DNA from: Rhizobiaceae bacterium
GTDB lineage: Bacteria; Pseudomonadota; Alphaproteobacteria; Rhizobiales; Rhizobiaceae
DNA length: 6,988 bases
Reading direction: 5' to 3'
NCBI GenBank assembly: GCA_028865845.1
Contig: JAGWJK010000220.1
Coordinates: forward strand, 1-6,988
Shown piece after piece: positions 1 through 6,271 of the stretch. Below the pieces are notes generated by a model that was not told the origin of the DNA, made no database searches, and worked only from the letters and a program-made list of their open reading frames with translations. The first letter of the stretch is position 1. Every line of letters starts with the position of its first letter. Position numbers and translations under genes: made by a program.

Positions 1-209
1 CGACGCTGGTGATGTGGGGGCGCTACGATCAATCGTTCATCACGCCTGGCGCGCTCGCCTATAAGCGGGACGTCCCTGACGCGGAAATCCATGTGCTCGA
101 CGCTGGGCATTTTGCTCTCGACGAGAAGGTCGATGAGATGGCCTCGCTGATCCAGGACTTCCTCGGTCGCAGCCTGCGCGCCGGGAACGCGGGTGCCGCG
201 GCGCAGTGA
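1..209 (+). CDS. Alpha/beta hydrolase, C-terminal fragment
   Basis: The reading frame is open from the left edge (first full codon at base 3) to a TGA at 207-209, so only about the last 68 residues are visible. They read TLVMWGRYDQSF, then GALAYKRDVPDAEIHVLD, then AGHFALDEKVDEMA. This is the typical end of an alpha/beta-hydrolase fold protein: a strand ending in WGxxD, then a helix, then the catalytic histidine in the GHFAL motif and a final helix (LIQDFL). The pattern resembles haloalkane dehalogenase or epoxide hydrolase-like members, which cleave small organic substrates in the cytoplasm. The nucleophile is outside the window, so the exact reaction cannot be told. The GTG and ATG codons at 9 and 12 lie inside the conserved strand and are internal, not starts. 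The tail after the last helix is Ala/Gly-rich. The fold is fairly sure; the substrate is unknown. Confidence 0.8.
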   Translation, partial: TLVMWGRYDQSFITPGALAYKRDVPDAEIHVLDAGHFALDEKVDEMASLIQDFLGRSLRAGNAGAAAQ

Positions 210-324
210 TCTCGCGAGCGCTCTGGCGCGATGGCCGAGTTAGCCGTCGACGCCCGTTCGCGAGCCTTTGTTCAAAGACATGACGGCGGTGATCGCCGAC
301 CGGCCGAGATTCAGGAGAAACACG

Positions 325-720
325 ATGACCGTCACACCTCAGCTTGCTTCCGCCCGTTTTCACGAACTGGCTGACGCAGCCCAATATTATCTGGACATGC
401 TCTATGCGTGCGATGCCGACATGGTCGATGGTATTTTCGAGAAGGACGCGCGCCTCTGCACGCTCGATGGCAACGATCTCGTTTATCGCTCCGTAGAGCA
501 GTACAAGGACGTCCTTCGCGGTCGCGTCTCGCCCAGTTCCACCAATGCGCCGCGCGAGGATGAGCTGATTTCGATCGACCTTTCCACGCCCACCCAGGCG
601 CTTCTCAAGCTCAAGATGAGGATCAATCAGCTCGTCTTCATCGACTATCTCACGCTGATCCGCCTCGAAAAGGGCTGGCGCATCGTTGCCAAGACCTATC
701 AGCGAATTTCCGGCGAGTGA
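325..720 (+). CDS. NTF2-like (lumazine-binding-like/SnoaL-type) small protein
   Basis: A 131-residue protein with an ATG at 325, preceded 7 bases upstream by AGGAG (313-317). An upstream in-frame ATG at 268 has no good ribosome binding site and would add an unlikely, Arg-rich extension, so 325 is preferred. The sequence begins with a helix (about residues 8-30, RFHELADAAQYYLDMLYACD), then DADMVDGIFEKDARL, and ends with beta strands (LLKLKMRINQLVFIDYLTLIRLEKGWRIVAKTYQ). This alpha-plus-beta cone layout and length are typical of the NTF2-like superfamily, especially the putative lumazine-binding group, whose members are often small enzymes or ligand-binding proteins. No catalytic residues can be assigned with confidence. 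It follows the hydrolase on the same strand after about 115 bases, so the two may be co-transcribed, though no promoter or terminator decides this. Family call fairly sure; function unknown. Confidence 0.8.
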   Translation: MTVTPQLASARFHELADAAQYYLDMLYACDADMVDGIFEKDARLCTLDGNDLVYRSVEQYKDVLRGRVSPSSTNAPREDELISIDLSTPTQALLKLKMRINQLVFIDYLTLIRLEKGWRIVAKTYQRISGE

Positions 721-747
721 CGTCTTCACTCCGAGAAGCGAGGTTTG

Positions 748-769
748 CCTTGGCCGGAATGGGCCTAGG
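748..769. terminator. Possible bidirectional hairpin between convergent genes
   Basis: CCTTGGCC (748-755) and GGCCTAGG (762-769) can pair into an 8-base stem with one T-T mismatch and a 6-base loop. It lies in the 44-base gap between the convergent NTF2-like and LysR genes and runs over the LysR stop codon. No run of T follows on either strand, so an intrinsic terminator is only a weak inference from position and symmetry. Confidence 0.3.
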
Positions 770-1688
770 TTGAGGCGCGGTCGATGGGCGGCGAAATCTC
801 GGTTGGCCCGAAGAGGTGCCGCTCCGCTGAAAATAGATTCTCTATGTAGTCGGCGACCTTTCGGATCGAGACATCAGTCCGATCCTGGCGACGCATGACC
901 ATCCAGACCTCCCGTGACGGGGGGACCACGTCGAGTTCGCATCTCTGGAGGCGTGGGTCGCTGAGCCCAAGGAAATTGGGGAGGAGGGCGAGACCGGCGC
1001 CGGTTCGCGCAGTAGCGGCTTGGGATATCTGACCGCTGCTCCGGAAGGACATGCGTGAGCGCGGGAAGCTGCGCGTCAGCCAGGCGGCTTCGGGCAGATA
1101 GGCGTTTGCCTCGTCGAATCCGACGAAGGCAGGTTCGCCGCCTTCGGCGATGGCGCGACAGTAGGATGGGCTGCCGAAGAAGCCAAATTCCATAGTAATG
1201 AGGTGCTTGGCGATCACGTCGCCATCCTGCGGGCGCGCGAGCCTTATTGCGATATCGGTCTCGCGGCGCTCGAGGCTGACCGATCGGAAATCCGTCGCCA
1301 CGTCGATGTCGAGTGCCGGCAGGTCGACGACGAGTGCGGCCAGGCGCTCGACCAGGAACGCCTGACTCAGGGTTGGCGGCGCGTTGATGCGGACGAGGCC
1401 GCCCGGTCCGCCTTCGCCTCCGCCGCGGCTGAGGATGGCCGCGGAGCTTTCCATTCCGTTGGCGGGGCCGAGCGCTCTGGTGCCAGCCGGCGTCAGCACA
1501 TATCCGTCGGGCCTTCGCTCTACCAGGCGCTCGCCGAGCACCTCCTCAAGGGCTGCGATTCGCCTGGAGACGGTGACGTGGTTGATCCCCAACGCGCGCG
1601 CAGCGGCCGACATGCTCCCGTGTCGGGCTAGCGCAATGAAGACTCGGACGTCTTCCCAATCGAGGCCTGTTCTTTTTTGCTCAGTCAT
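765..1688 (-). CDS. LysR-family transcriptional regulator
   Basis: A 307-residue protein of normal LysR length. Residues about 10-69 form the DNA-binding winged helix-turn-helix: WEDVRVFIALARHGSMSAAA, then RALGINHVTVSRRIAALEEVLG, then LVERRPDGYVLTPAG. The rest (about 95-300) is the ligand-sensing substrate-binding-like domain, with the typical ending GAGLALLPNF. A short Gly-rich stretch (about 89-97) marks the linker. Such proteins bind DNA as oligomers and usually activate or repress a divergent neighbour and themselves in response to a small molecule. The divergent neighbour here is the MBL-fold hydrolase starting 74 bases away, so that gene is the likely target (inference). The ATG at 1688 has only a weak ribosome site, common for LysR genes, but the MTEQKRTGLDWEDV start fits the family. 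The ligand cannot be read from the sequence. Confidence 0.95.
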   Translation of the reverse strand: MTEQKRTGLDWEDVRVFIALARHGSMSAAARALGINHVTVSRRIAALEEVLGERLVERRPDGYVLTPAGTRALGPANGMESSAAILSRGGGEGGPGGLVRINAPPTLSQAFLVERLAALVVDLPALDIDVATDFRSVSLERRETDIAIRLARPQDGDVIAKHLITMEFGFFGSPSYCRAIAEGGEPAFVGFDEANAYLPEAAWLTRSFPRSRMSFRSSGQISQAATARTGAGLALLPNFLGLSDPRLQRCELDVVPPSREVWMVMRRQDRTDVSIRKVADYIENLFSAERHLFGPTEISPPIDRAST

Positions 1689-1698
1689 TGCTCGACTT

Positions 1699-1730
1699 TA
1701 GACAATTTCGAACCGGACGCTATAGGCCTA
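1699..1730 (+). promoter_or_regulatory. Promoter-like site and palindrome in the LysR/MBL divergent gap
   Basis: On the + strand TAGACA (1699-1704, five of six to the -35 consensus) is followed after 16 bases by TATAGG (1721-1726, four of six to the -10). This would start transcription about 30 bases before the MBL-fold gene. The perfect palindrome TAGGCCTA (1723-1730) overlaps the -10, a position where a regulator could act. A nearby T-N11-A pattern (1723 and 1735) is compatible with LysR-type binding but is not specific. Promoter and operator are inferred from base patterns and from the divergent layout. Confidence 0.45.
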
Positions 1731-1762
1731 ATTCAATTGGGCAACCTCACAAGGAGCCCTCC

Positions 1763-2539
1763 ATGTCTACTTCCAATCTCAAGCTGACCCTCGTCGGTGG
1801 CCCCACCGTTCTGATCGAATATGATGGCCTGCGTCTGCTGACCGACCCGACCTTCGACCCGCCGGGCGAATATCAGGGGCCTCACAGCCCGGTGAAGCAT
1901 CGCAAGACTTCCGGGCCGGCTGTGCCCGTCGAAGAAATTGGCGCTCTCGACGCCGTACTGCTGAGCCACGATCATCACTTTGACAATCTCGACAATTCCG
2001 GCCGCGCCTTGCTGCCGAGCGTCGGGGTGACTTACACGACCAACTCGGGCGCCGAGCGGCTGGGCGGCAATGCCATCGGCATGGCGCCGTTCGAGACACG
2101 CGTCTTTGAAGGCCGCAACGGCAAGAAGCTGTTCGTCACCGCGACGCCTGCCCGGCATGGTCCGGTCGGTGTGGATGCGGGCGATGTCGTCGGCTTCGCG
2201 CTGGGCGTCGAACAGCCGGGCGATCTCGTCTACATCACCGGCGACACGCTCTGGTTCGAAGGCACCGCGGAGGTCGCCAGCCGGTTCTCTCCCAAGGTGG
2301 TGGTGATGTACACGGGCGCGGCGGAGCCGCGTGGCCGCTACCACATGACGATGGGCAGCGAAGACGCGCTGGAGACAGCCAACGCCTTTCCCAAGGCGGC
2401 TCTCGTGTCGGTGCACAACGAAGGCTGGGGACACCTCAAGGAGAGCCAGGACGATCTCGCGGGCGTGTTCGCGCATTTCGGCCTCGCCGATCGGCTGACG
2501 TCCTTCAACAAGGGCGAGCCGCTGACCTTCGACGTCTAA
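1763..2539 (+). CDS. MBL-fold metallohydrolase (UlaG-like)
   Basis: A 258-residue protein with an ATG at 1763 after AAGGAG (1751-1756, 6 bases away). An earlier in-frame ATG at 1688 overlaps the promoter region and is unlikely. It has the metallo-beta-lactamase fold as in the UlaG-like, single-domain group: a first strand pair with TLVGGPTVLIEYDGLRLLTDP (residues 9-29), the metal motif region at 68-77 (SHDHHFDNLD), H132 in TPARHGP, D161 in TGDTLW, and H218 in SVHNEGW. The metal motif differs from canonical HxHxDH: aligned on the acidic residue it reads DxHxDN (D70, H72, D74, N75), with H69 and H71 also nearby. Such enzymes usually hydrolyse ester, lactone or phosphoester bonds using two metal ions. 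There is no signal peptide, so it is probably cytoplasmic. It lies divergent to the LysR gene and upstream of an MFS transporter. Fold very sure; substrate unknown. Confidence 0.92.
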   Translation: MSTSNLKLTLVGGPTVLIEYDGLRLLTDPTFDPPGEYQGPHSPVKHRKTSGPAVPVEEIGALDAVLLSHDHHFDNLDNSGRALLPSVGVTYTTNSGAERLGGNAIGMAPFETRVFEGRNGKKLFVTATPARHGPVGVDAGDVVGFALGVEQPGDLVYITGDTLWFEGTAEVASRFSPKVVVMYTGAAEPRGRYHMTMGSEDALETANAFPKAALVSVHNEGWGHLKESQDDLAGVFAHFGLADRLTSFNKGEPLTFDV

Positions 2540-2556
2540 GGCCGTCGCTTTCAGAG

Positions 2557-2604
2557 CCGGGGCGGGGTTTGCACCTTCATTGCCATCGCCAACTCCCGCC
2601 CCGG
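2557..2604. repeat. Perfect 10-base inverted repeat downstream of the MBL gene
   Basis: CCGGGGCGGG (2557-2566) and CCCGCCCCGG (2595-2604) are perfect inverted copies separated by 28 bases, in the gap between the MBL-fold gene (stop at 2537-2539) and the MFS gene. The stem is very GC-rich, but the loop is long and no T-run follows. It could weaken read-through, stabilise the upstream mRNA end, or be a protein-binding site. Which of these applies cannot be told from sequence. Confidence 0.45.
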
Positions 2605-2635
2605 ATCCCTGAACGCTCACGTCAATCACAGCATG

Positions 2636-2651
2636 CGCCGGCACACCGGCG
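2636..2651 (+). other. Short hairpin just upstream of the MFS ribosome site
   Basis: CGCCGG (2636-2641) and CCGGCG (2646-2651) pair perfectly around the four-base loop CACA. The stem ends 5 bases before GGAGGA (2657-2662), the ribosome binding site of the MFS gene. If the transcript starts upstream, this stem would lie in the leader and could affect translation start. Six-base GC stems are common by chance in GC-rich DNA, so this is a weak call. Confidence 0.3.
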
Positions 2652-2667
2652 TTGACGGAGGATCCCA

Positions 2668-3936
2668 GTGAAGGATCTCGATACGATGAGTCCGCTCCAA
2701 ACTGTCCCGGTTTCGCTCTCGCCGGCGGACTCGGTCGACCCGTCGGCCGGTCAGCTATCTGCACAGGGAGCCGGCCTCTCCTTCGTGGCGACCTCTATCT
2801 GTATTGTCCTGGTGGCGATCTCATTGAGGCCGGGTCTCGTGTCGGTGGGGCCTCTCCTGCCGGCGATCCGGTCGGAATTTGGCCTTTCCCATGCGGGCGG
2901 ATCGCTTCTGATTGCGGTCCCGGACTTGCTCATGGGCTTGCTTGCGTTGCCGACGCCATGGCTTGCCCAGCGCTTCGGCCGCAATCGCCTGGTGCTCGCT
3001 GCGCTCGTTGTGCTCACCCTCGCGATCCTGGCACGCGCCTTTGTCCACACAACTTCGACGTTGCTTATTACGACTGTGGGCGTCGGCGCGGGCATCGCCA
3101 TATCCGGTGCGCTTGTGGGCGGCTTCATCAAAGCGAGTTTCCCGGGGCGAGCCGCACTCCTCACGAGCATCTACGCTACGTCGCTCGGCGTCGGCAGCAT
3201 GATGTCGGCCGGCCTATCCGGGCCTATCTCCGCGTTTTCCGGAAGCTGGCGTGTTGGCGTGGGTATCTGGAGCCTGCTGGCAGCCGTGGCCGTATTGGTG
3301 TGGCTGTTCATCGAGCGGAAGGAGAGGCTCGCGCCGCCGACTCGTTCCAACCCGAACCGGCGACCACTCCCGTTCCGGGTCGGTCTTGCTTGGCTGATCG
3401 GACTGTTCTTTGCCTGTGATAATTTTCTCTTCTACGCATGCCTGTCCTGGATGGCGACGATCTACAGGGAGCATGGGTTTGACGAGACCAGGGCTGGCCT
3501 GACCCTTGCTACCTATACCGGCGCCTTCATTGTCGCCACGCCGCTGGCTGGCGCGCTAAGCCGAAAGATCGATCGTCGTATTCCATTGGCGATCTGGGCT
3601 ATGGTGATGCTCGTAGGGCTCGTCCTGCTCGCCTTCGCGCCGCTTCTGGCTCCCCATCTGGCGGTTCTCCTGATCGCGTTCGGCATCGCTGGCGGTTTTA
3701 CGCTCGGCATGACGCTGCCGCTCGACAACGCGGATAATCCTGAAGATGCCACTGCGTGGAGCGCTTTCGTGTTGACGATCGGCTATGTGATCGCTGCCGC
3801 CGGTCCTTTCTCTGTCGGGCTATTGAGGGATTTAACCGGTAATTTTTCGATCCCTCTTTGGGTTCTCGTGGCGGTCGGTCTTCTGATGCTTGGACTGACC
3901 CCTTTCCTCAAGCCGCGGTCATATGCAGGTGGGTGA
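2668..3936 (+). CDS. MFS transporter, CynX/NimT (cyanate/nitroimidazole) type
   Basis: A 422-residue integral inner-membrane protein with about 12 hydrophobic segments in two halves of six, split by a charged loop near residues 216-236 (ERKERLAPP, then NRRPLP). The first membrane segment runs into LRPGLVSVGPLLPAIR (53-68), a hallmark of CynX/NimT-like carriers. The loop between segments 2 and 3 carries the MFS motif-A-like LAQRFGRNR (99-107). A second-half element DNADNPEDATAWSAF (353-367) precedes the last segments. These carriers import or export small molecules by proton coupling; the true substrate here is unknown. The start is taken as GTG at 2668, after GGAGGA (2657-2662). An ATG at 2686 is an alternative that would trim six residues from a non-membrane N-terminus. 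It may be co-transcribed with the MBL gene 128 bases upstream. The 3' end overlaps the convergent 470-residue gene by 29 bases. Length and C-terminus look complete. Confidence 0.92.
   Translation: MKDLDTMSPLQTVPVSLSPADSVDPSAGQLSAQGAGLSFVATSICIVLVAISLRPGLVSVGPLLPAIRSEFGLSHAGGSLLIAVPDLLMGLLALPTPWLAQRFGRNRLVLAALVVLTLAILARAFVHTTSTLLITTVGVGAGIAISGALVGGFIKASFPGRAALLTSIYATSLGVGSMMSAGLSGPISAFSGSWRVGVGIWSLLAAVAVLVWLFIERKERLAPPTRSNPNRRPLPFRVGLAWLIGLFFACDNFLFYACLSWMATIYREHGFDETRAGLTLATYTGAFIVATPLAGALSRKIDRRIPLAIWAMVMLVGLVLLAFAPLLAPHLAVLLIAFGIAGGFTLGMTLPLDNADNPEDATAWSAFVLTIGYVIAAAGPFSVGLLRDLTGNFSIPLWVLVAVGLLMLGLTPFLKPRSYAGG
3825..3856. repeat. Inverted repeat inside the MFS 3' end
   Basis: GAGGGAT (3825-3831) and ATCCCTC (3850-3856) are perfect inverted copies around an 18-base, AT-rich loop, within the coding region of the MFS gene. 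On the - strand it lies 52 bases past the stop of the convergent three-gene operon, so it could help end that transcript. It may equally be chance. Confidence 0.25.
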
Positions 3937-5320
3937 CCGATGAAAGGACCGAGTTCGCCCAGATGGTGTTGCACTCGATGTCGCCGTCGCTTTCGAACCA
4001 GTGGGTGGCGCCAGGGATGAGATCGAACGGGATGGGGTGAGCAGCCAGCGGATTGTGGAACACCTCCAACTCCTGGCACCAAGCTTCGCCCCAGGGCCAG
4101 AGCGCCTCATATTCGTCGCTGGCGACCGACAGTTCGAAGTCGATCGGCTCCAGCGCTCCCGGGGTTCGGTCAAAGAGAATACCGCGCCGGATCATTGTCA
4201 GGCCGGGCGGGCGCCAGCCGGCTAGGAAACCCATCCGGTTGAACTTGGCGAGGGTGGCCGCATTGCTGAAGATGACGGCTGACAGATGGGCGAAGCCCGG
4301 ATCACGGAAGAGCCCCGCCGGGATGCCGTACTTGCCCGTGAGGTTGGCGATTGGTGTCCCGACTGCGCGGCGCTCCGCTCCTTCCCCTTGGACGTCGGCG
4401 CGCAGCCCATAGAGGTAGGTGGGCAGTGCCTCACGGCTCCAGACCATCGAACCGGACTCATGGAAGTCCGCCAATGCGAGGGCAAAGGGCTGACCCCGTA
4501 CATGGTCCATCTCATGATAGTTGCGCTGTAGCTTGCCCCGCAGCGTCTTGGCGAAGCGTTCGGCTGGGCCTCCTGTAAGGCGTTCGTTGCGATCCTCCGG
4601 CGCATGCACCCAATCGCCGATTCCGCCGGCGCGGGGCGTCTCGGAATTCGCTGTTACCGCCTCGATCCAGCATACGTCGCCATCCTTCTCGATTTCGAAG
4701 TCGGGCGAGACATGGTCTTGCCGGACGCTCAGGCCCTGCTCGCGAAAGCAGGCGAGAAGGTAGAGCTCGAACAGCCGGGAGGCGAAGTTGTTGGTCTGAA
4801 AATCTGGGACGAAATTTGCATCGGGATTGGGAAGCGCGAGATAAGATTCGCCGATCGCCATGAGCGCCGGCAGATGGCTGATCGTGGTCGTCAGCAGATC
4901 GAATTCGGGGGATGTCCCGCGCGGCCCAGATTTCAGCAAGAGCGGGCGGCGCTTGGCGCCCGGCGGCAAAGGCTCCGGTGGATCGCCGGCGCGCATGGCG
5001 ATGCTGAGCCGGTCCAGCGCGGCCTCAGGGGTGGAATAGGGGCCGTATTCATCGACCTTGACCCAGCGGTGATCGACACGCCGGCGTAAAGCAAGGCTGG
5101 AGAAGGTTCCTTGCTCCGGATCAACAAGGATGCAGCCGCTCGTGCTGCCTCGCCCTGCCTGATAGGCGCTGAAGATATGGGCAGGGTCGAAATTAGGACC
5201 GCGTTCGAGCGACAGCGCATAGAGCTCGAACTGGCGCTGGCAGATCGGCGTGATCAGTCGCGGCTCATCGGTTGAGGCCATGGCCGGCCTCATGATGTTG
5301 CAGGCGGCAGATGCGTGCAT
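3908..5320 (-). CDS. Unknown protein with PD-(D/E)XK-nuclease-like core (long paralogue)
   Basis: A 470-residue protein of unknown function, last gene of a three-gene operon. The N-terminal part (about 40-120) is rich in predicted strands (GCILVDPEQGTF, then LRRRVDHRWVKVDEYGPYS). The centre has a restriction-endonuclease-like core: E185 in RLFELYL, P206-D207 in VSPDFEIE, and E220 in CWIEAVTAN, with 13 residues from D207 to E220. The expected lysine two places after E220 is a valine, so nuclease activity is not assured. A Lys-rich helix follows (about 254-268). Then come F338xD340xxFA (338-344), with LSAVIFS after it, and H422-NPLA. The core, these blocks and their order match the 308-residue neighbour, so the two are paralogues. 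This one has a long extra N-terminal region and about 52 more residues between the last two motifs. The start is uncertain: ATG 5320 (GGAG 4 bases away) or ATG 5281 (AGG 6 bases away, protein starting MASTDEP). Confidence 0.87.
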   Translation of the reverse strand: MHASAACNIMRPAMASTDEPRLITPICQRQFELYALSLERGPNFDPAHIFSAYQAGRGSTSGCILVDPEQGTFSSLALRRRVDHRWVKVDEYGPYSTPEAALDRLSIAMRAGDPPEPLPPGAKRRPLLLKSGPRGTSPEFDLLTTTISHLPALMAIGESYLALPNPDANFVPDFQTNNFASRLFELYLLACFREQGLSVRQDHVSPDFEIEKDGDVCWIEAVTANSETPRAGGIGDWVHAPEDRNERLTGGPAERFAKTLRGKLQRNYHEMDHVRGQPFALALADFHESGSMVWSREALPTYLYGLRADVQGEGAERRAVGTPIANLTGKYGIPAGLFRDPGFAHLSAVIFSNAATLAKFNRMGFLAGWRPPGLTMIRRGILFDRTPGALEPIDFELSVASDEYEALWPWGEAWCQELEVFHNPLAAHPIPFDLIPGATHWFESDGDIECNTIWANSVLSSVTHLHMTAA

Positions 5321-5332
5321 ACGACTCCATCA

Positions 5333-6259
5333 TCATGACGCCTCCGCCGCGGCCGCCGGAGCGAGAATATCGTTGGACTCCCATCCGTCGCCCTGCCGGG
5401 CCGTCACGAACTCGCGATCCCAGACGCCCCAGTTCGTGGGCAATGGAACCTGCGCCAAGGGATTGTGGACATAGGTGATCGGCCGGACCTGTCGCGAGAG
5501 ATTGCCAAGGCCGACCCGCGACCAGATCACGCCCGAGATATCGGCGAAGCGTTCGTCGAGGAAGGCCGTGCGCGGGATCGGATTGCGGTCGCGCTGGATC
5601 AACGGCGCGGCATGGAAGCCTTCTTCGAGAACATCGCCGGTGTCACGGTCGATGGTGATGAAGGCGTCGCCGATCGGGAACAGCGTCGTCATGATGAGCG
5701 GCAAGGGCTGTTCGGCGACATAGACGCCGAAGCGGCTGGCGCTGATCGCGATGATGCGAGTGTCTTCCGGCGCGATTACGCCCTGTTCGATGTAGCGACT
5801 GATCTTCCGCGCCTTGGTCCAGAACGCCCCGGAGGTCCGGAGCTGCGCCTGACGGATCGGCGCAGCGACAAGGCCGCCACCCTCGTTGATCGGCACGGGG
5901 CGCACGATCTGGTCAGGACCAGGCGCGCCTTCGTCGGGGGTGATGGCCTCGATCCAAATGCGGCGCTCGCCTTCAAGAACGCACAGGTCTGGCTGGCCGC
6001 CGTCGCGCTGACGATCGGCGACAGGCAACAAGGTTCGCCCCGCCTCGATCAGCGTGCAGCCCAGATACATTTCCCAGAAGCGCCCATCGACGTCGCGCGC
6101 GAAGCCCTGGCGGAAGTCGGGATCGGCATAGGGCTCGTAGCGCGTCCACATCTCCTGCAGCAGCGCGCGAAGCTGCTGCTCGATCGGAAACTCCGCGACC
6201 TTCAGGTTCTCAAAGCCGAGATCGAGATTGGCGCCGTCAACGTCGAAAAGGTCGCTCAT
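5333..6259 (-). CDS. Unknown protein with PD-(D/E)XK-nuclease-like core (short paralogue)
   Basis: A 308-residue protein, middle gene of the operon. The core reads R60-FWEMYLGC with E63, then Q89-P90-D91 (GGQPDLCVLEG), then W102-IEAITPDEG with E104. D91 to E104 is 13 residues, as in the long paralogue. As there, the third catalytic position expected to be lysine is I106. A helix with K149 and K152 follows (GAFWTKARKISRY), then a strand-rich part (IIAISAS). Then come F233xD235xxFADISGVIWS and H265-NPLAQVPLP. This layout resembles PD-(D/E)XK superfamily proteins of unknown function, which act on nucleic acid in known members. No substrate can be named. The ATG at 6259 is preceded 10 bases upstream by GAGG, which overlaps the stop of the 184-residue gene, so translation is probably coupled. 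The 470-residue gene begins 12 bases after its stop. No signal peptide or membrane segment is seen. Confidence 0.88.
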   Translation of the reverse strand: MSDLFDVDGANLDLGFENLKVAEFPIEQQLRALLQEMWTRYEPYADPDFRQGFARDVDGRFWEMYLGCTLIEAGRTLLPVADRQRDGGQPDLCVLEGERRIWIEAITPDEGAPGPDQIVRPVPINEGGGLVAAPIRQAQLRTSGAFWTKARKISRYIEQGVIAPEDTRIIAISASRFGVYVAEQPLPLIMTTLFPIGDAFITIDRDTGDVLEEGFHAAPLIQRDRNPIPRTAFLDERFADISGVIWSRVGLGNLSRQVRPITYVHNPLAQVPLPTNWGVWDREFVTARQGDGWESNDILAPAAAAEAS

Positions 6260-6271
6260 CGTCGGTTAACC

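Noticed and set aside
212..265. Repeated TCGCGAGC (212-219 and 258-265)
   Set aside because: Only 8 bases, with a palindromic TCGCGA core; expected by chance in GC-rich DNA and too short for an att or operator claim.
40..729. 229-codon frame on the - strand opposite the hydrolase and NTF2-like genes
   Set aside because: It is Arg-rich without domain features, while both + strand genes match known folds.
1733..2764. 343-codon frame on the - strand opposite the MBL-fold gene
   Set aside because: The + strand frame has clear MBL-fold motifs and a good ribosome site; the antisense product resembles no family and extends over the promoter and the MFS start.
2652..3419. 255-codon + strand frame overlapping the MFS gene
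   Set aside because: It is a shifted frame over a clear 12-segment transporter; its translation is Cys/Arg/Gly-rich with no membrane pattern.
4604..5089. 161-codon + strand frame opposite the 470-residue gene
   Set aside because: The opposite strand carries the PD and WIEA motifs shared with the neighbour, so this is a shadow.
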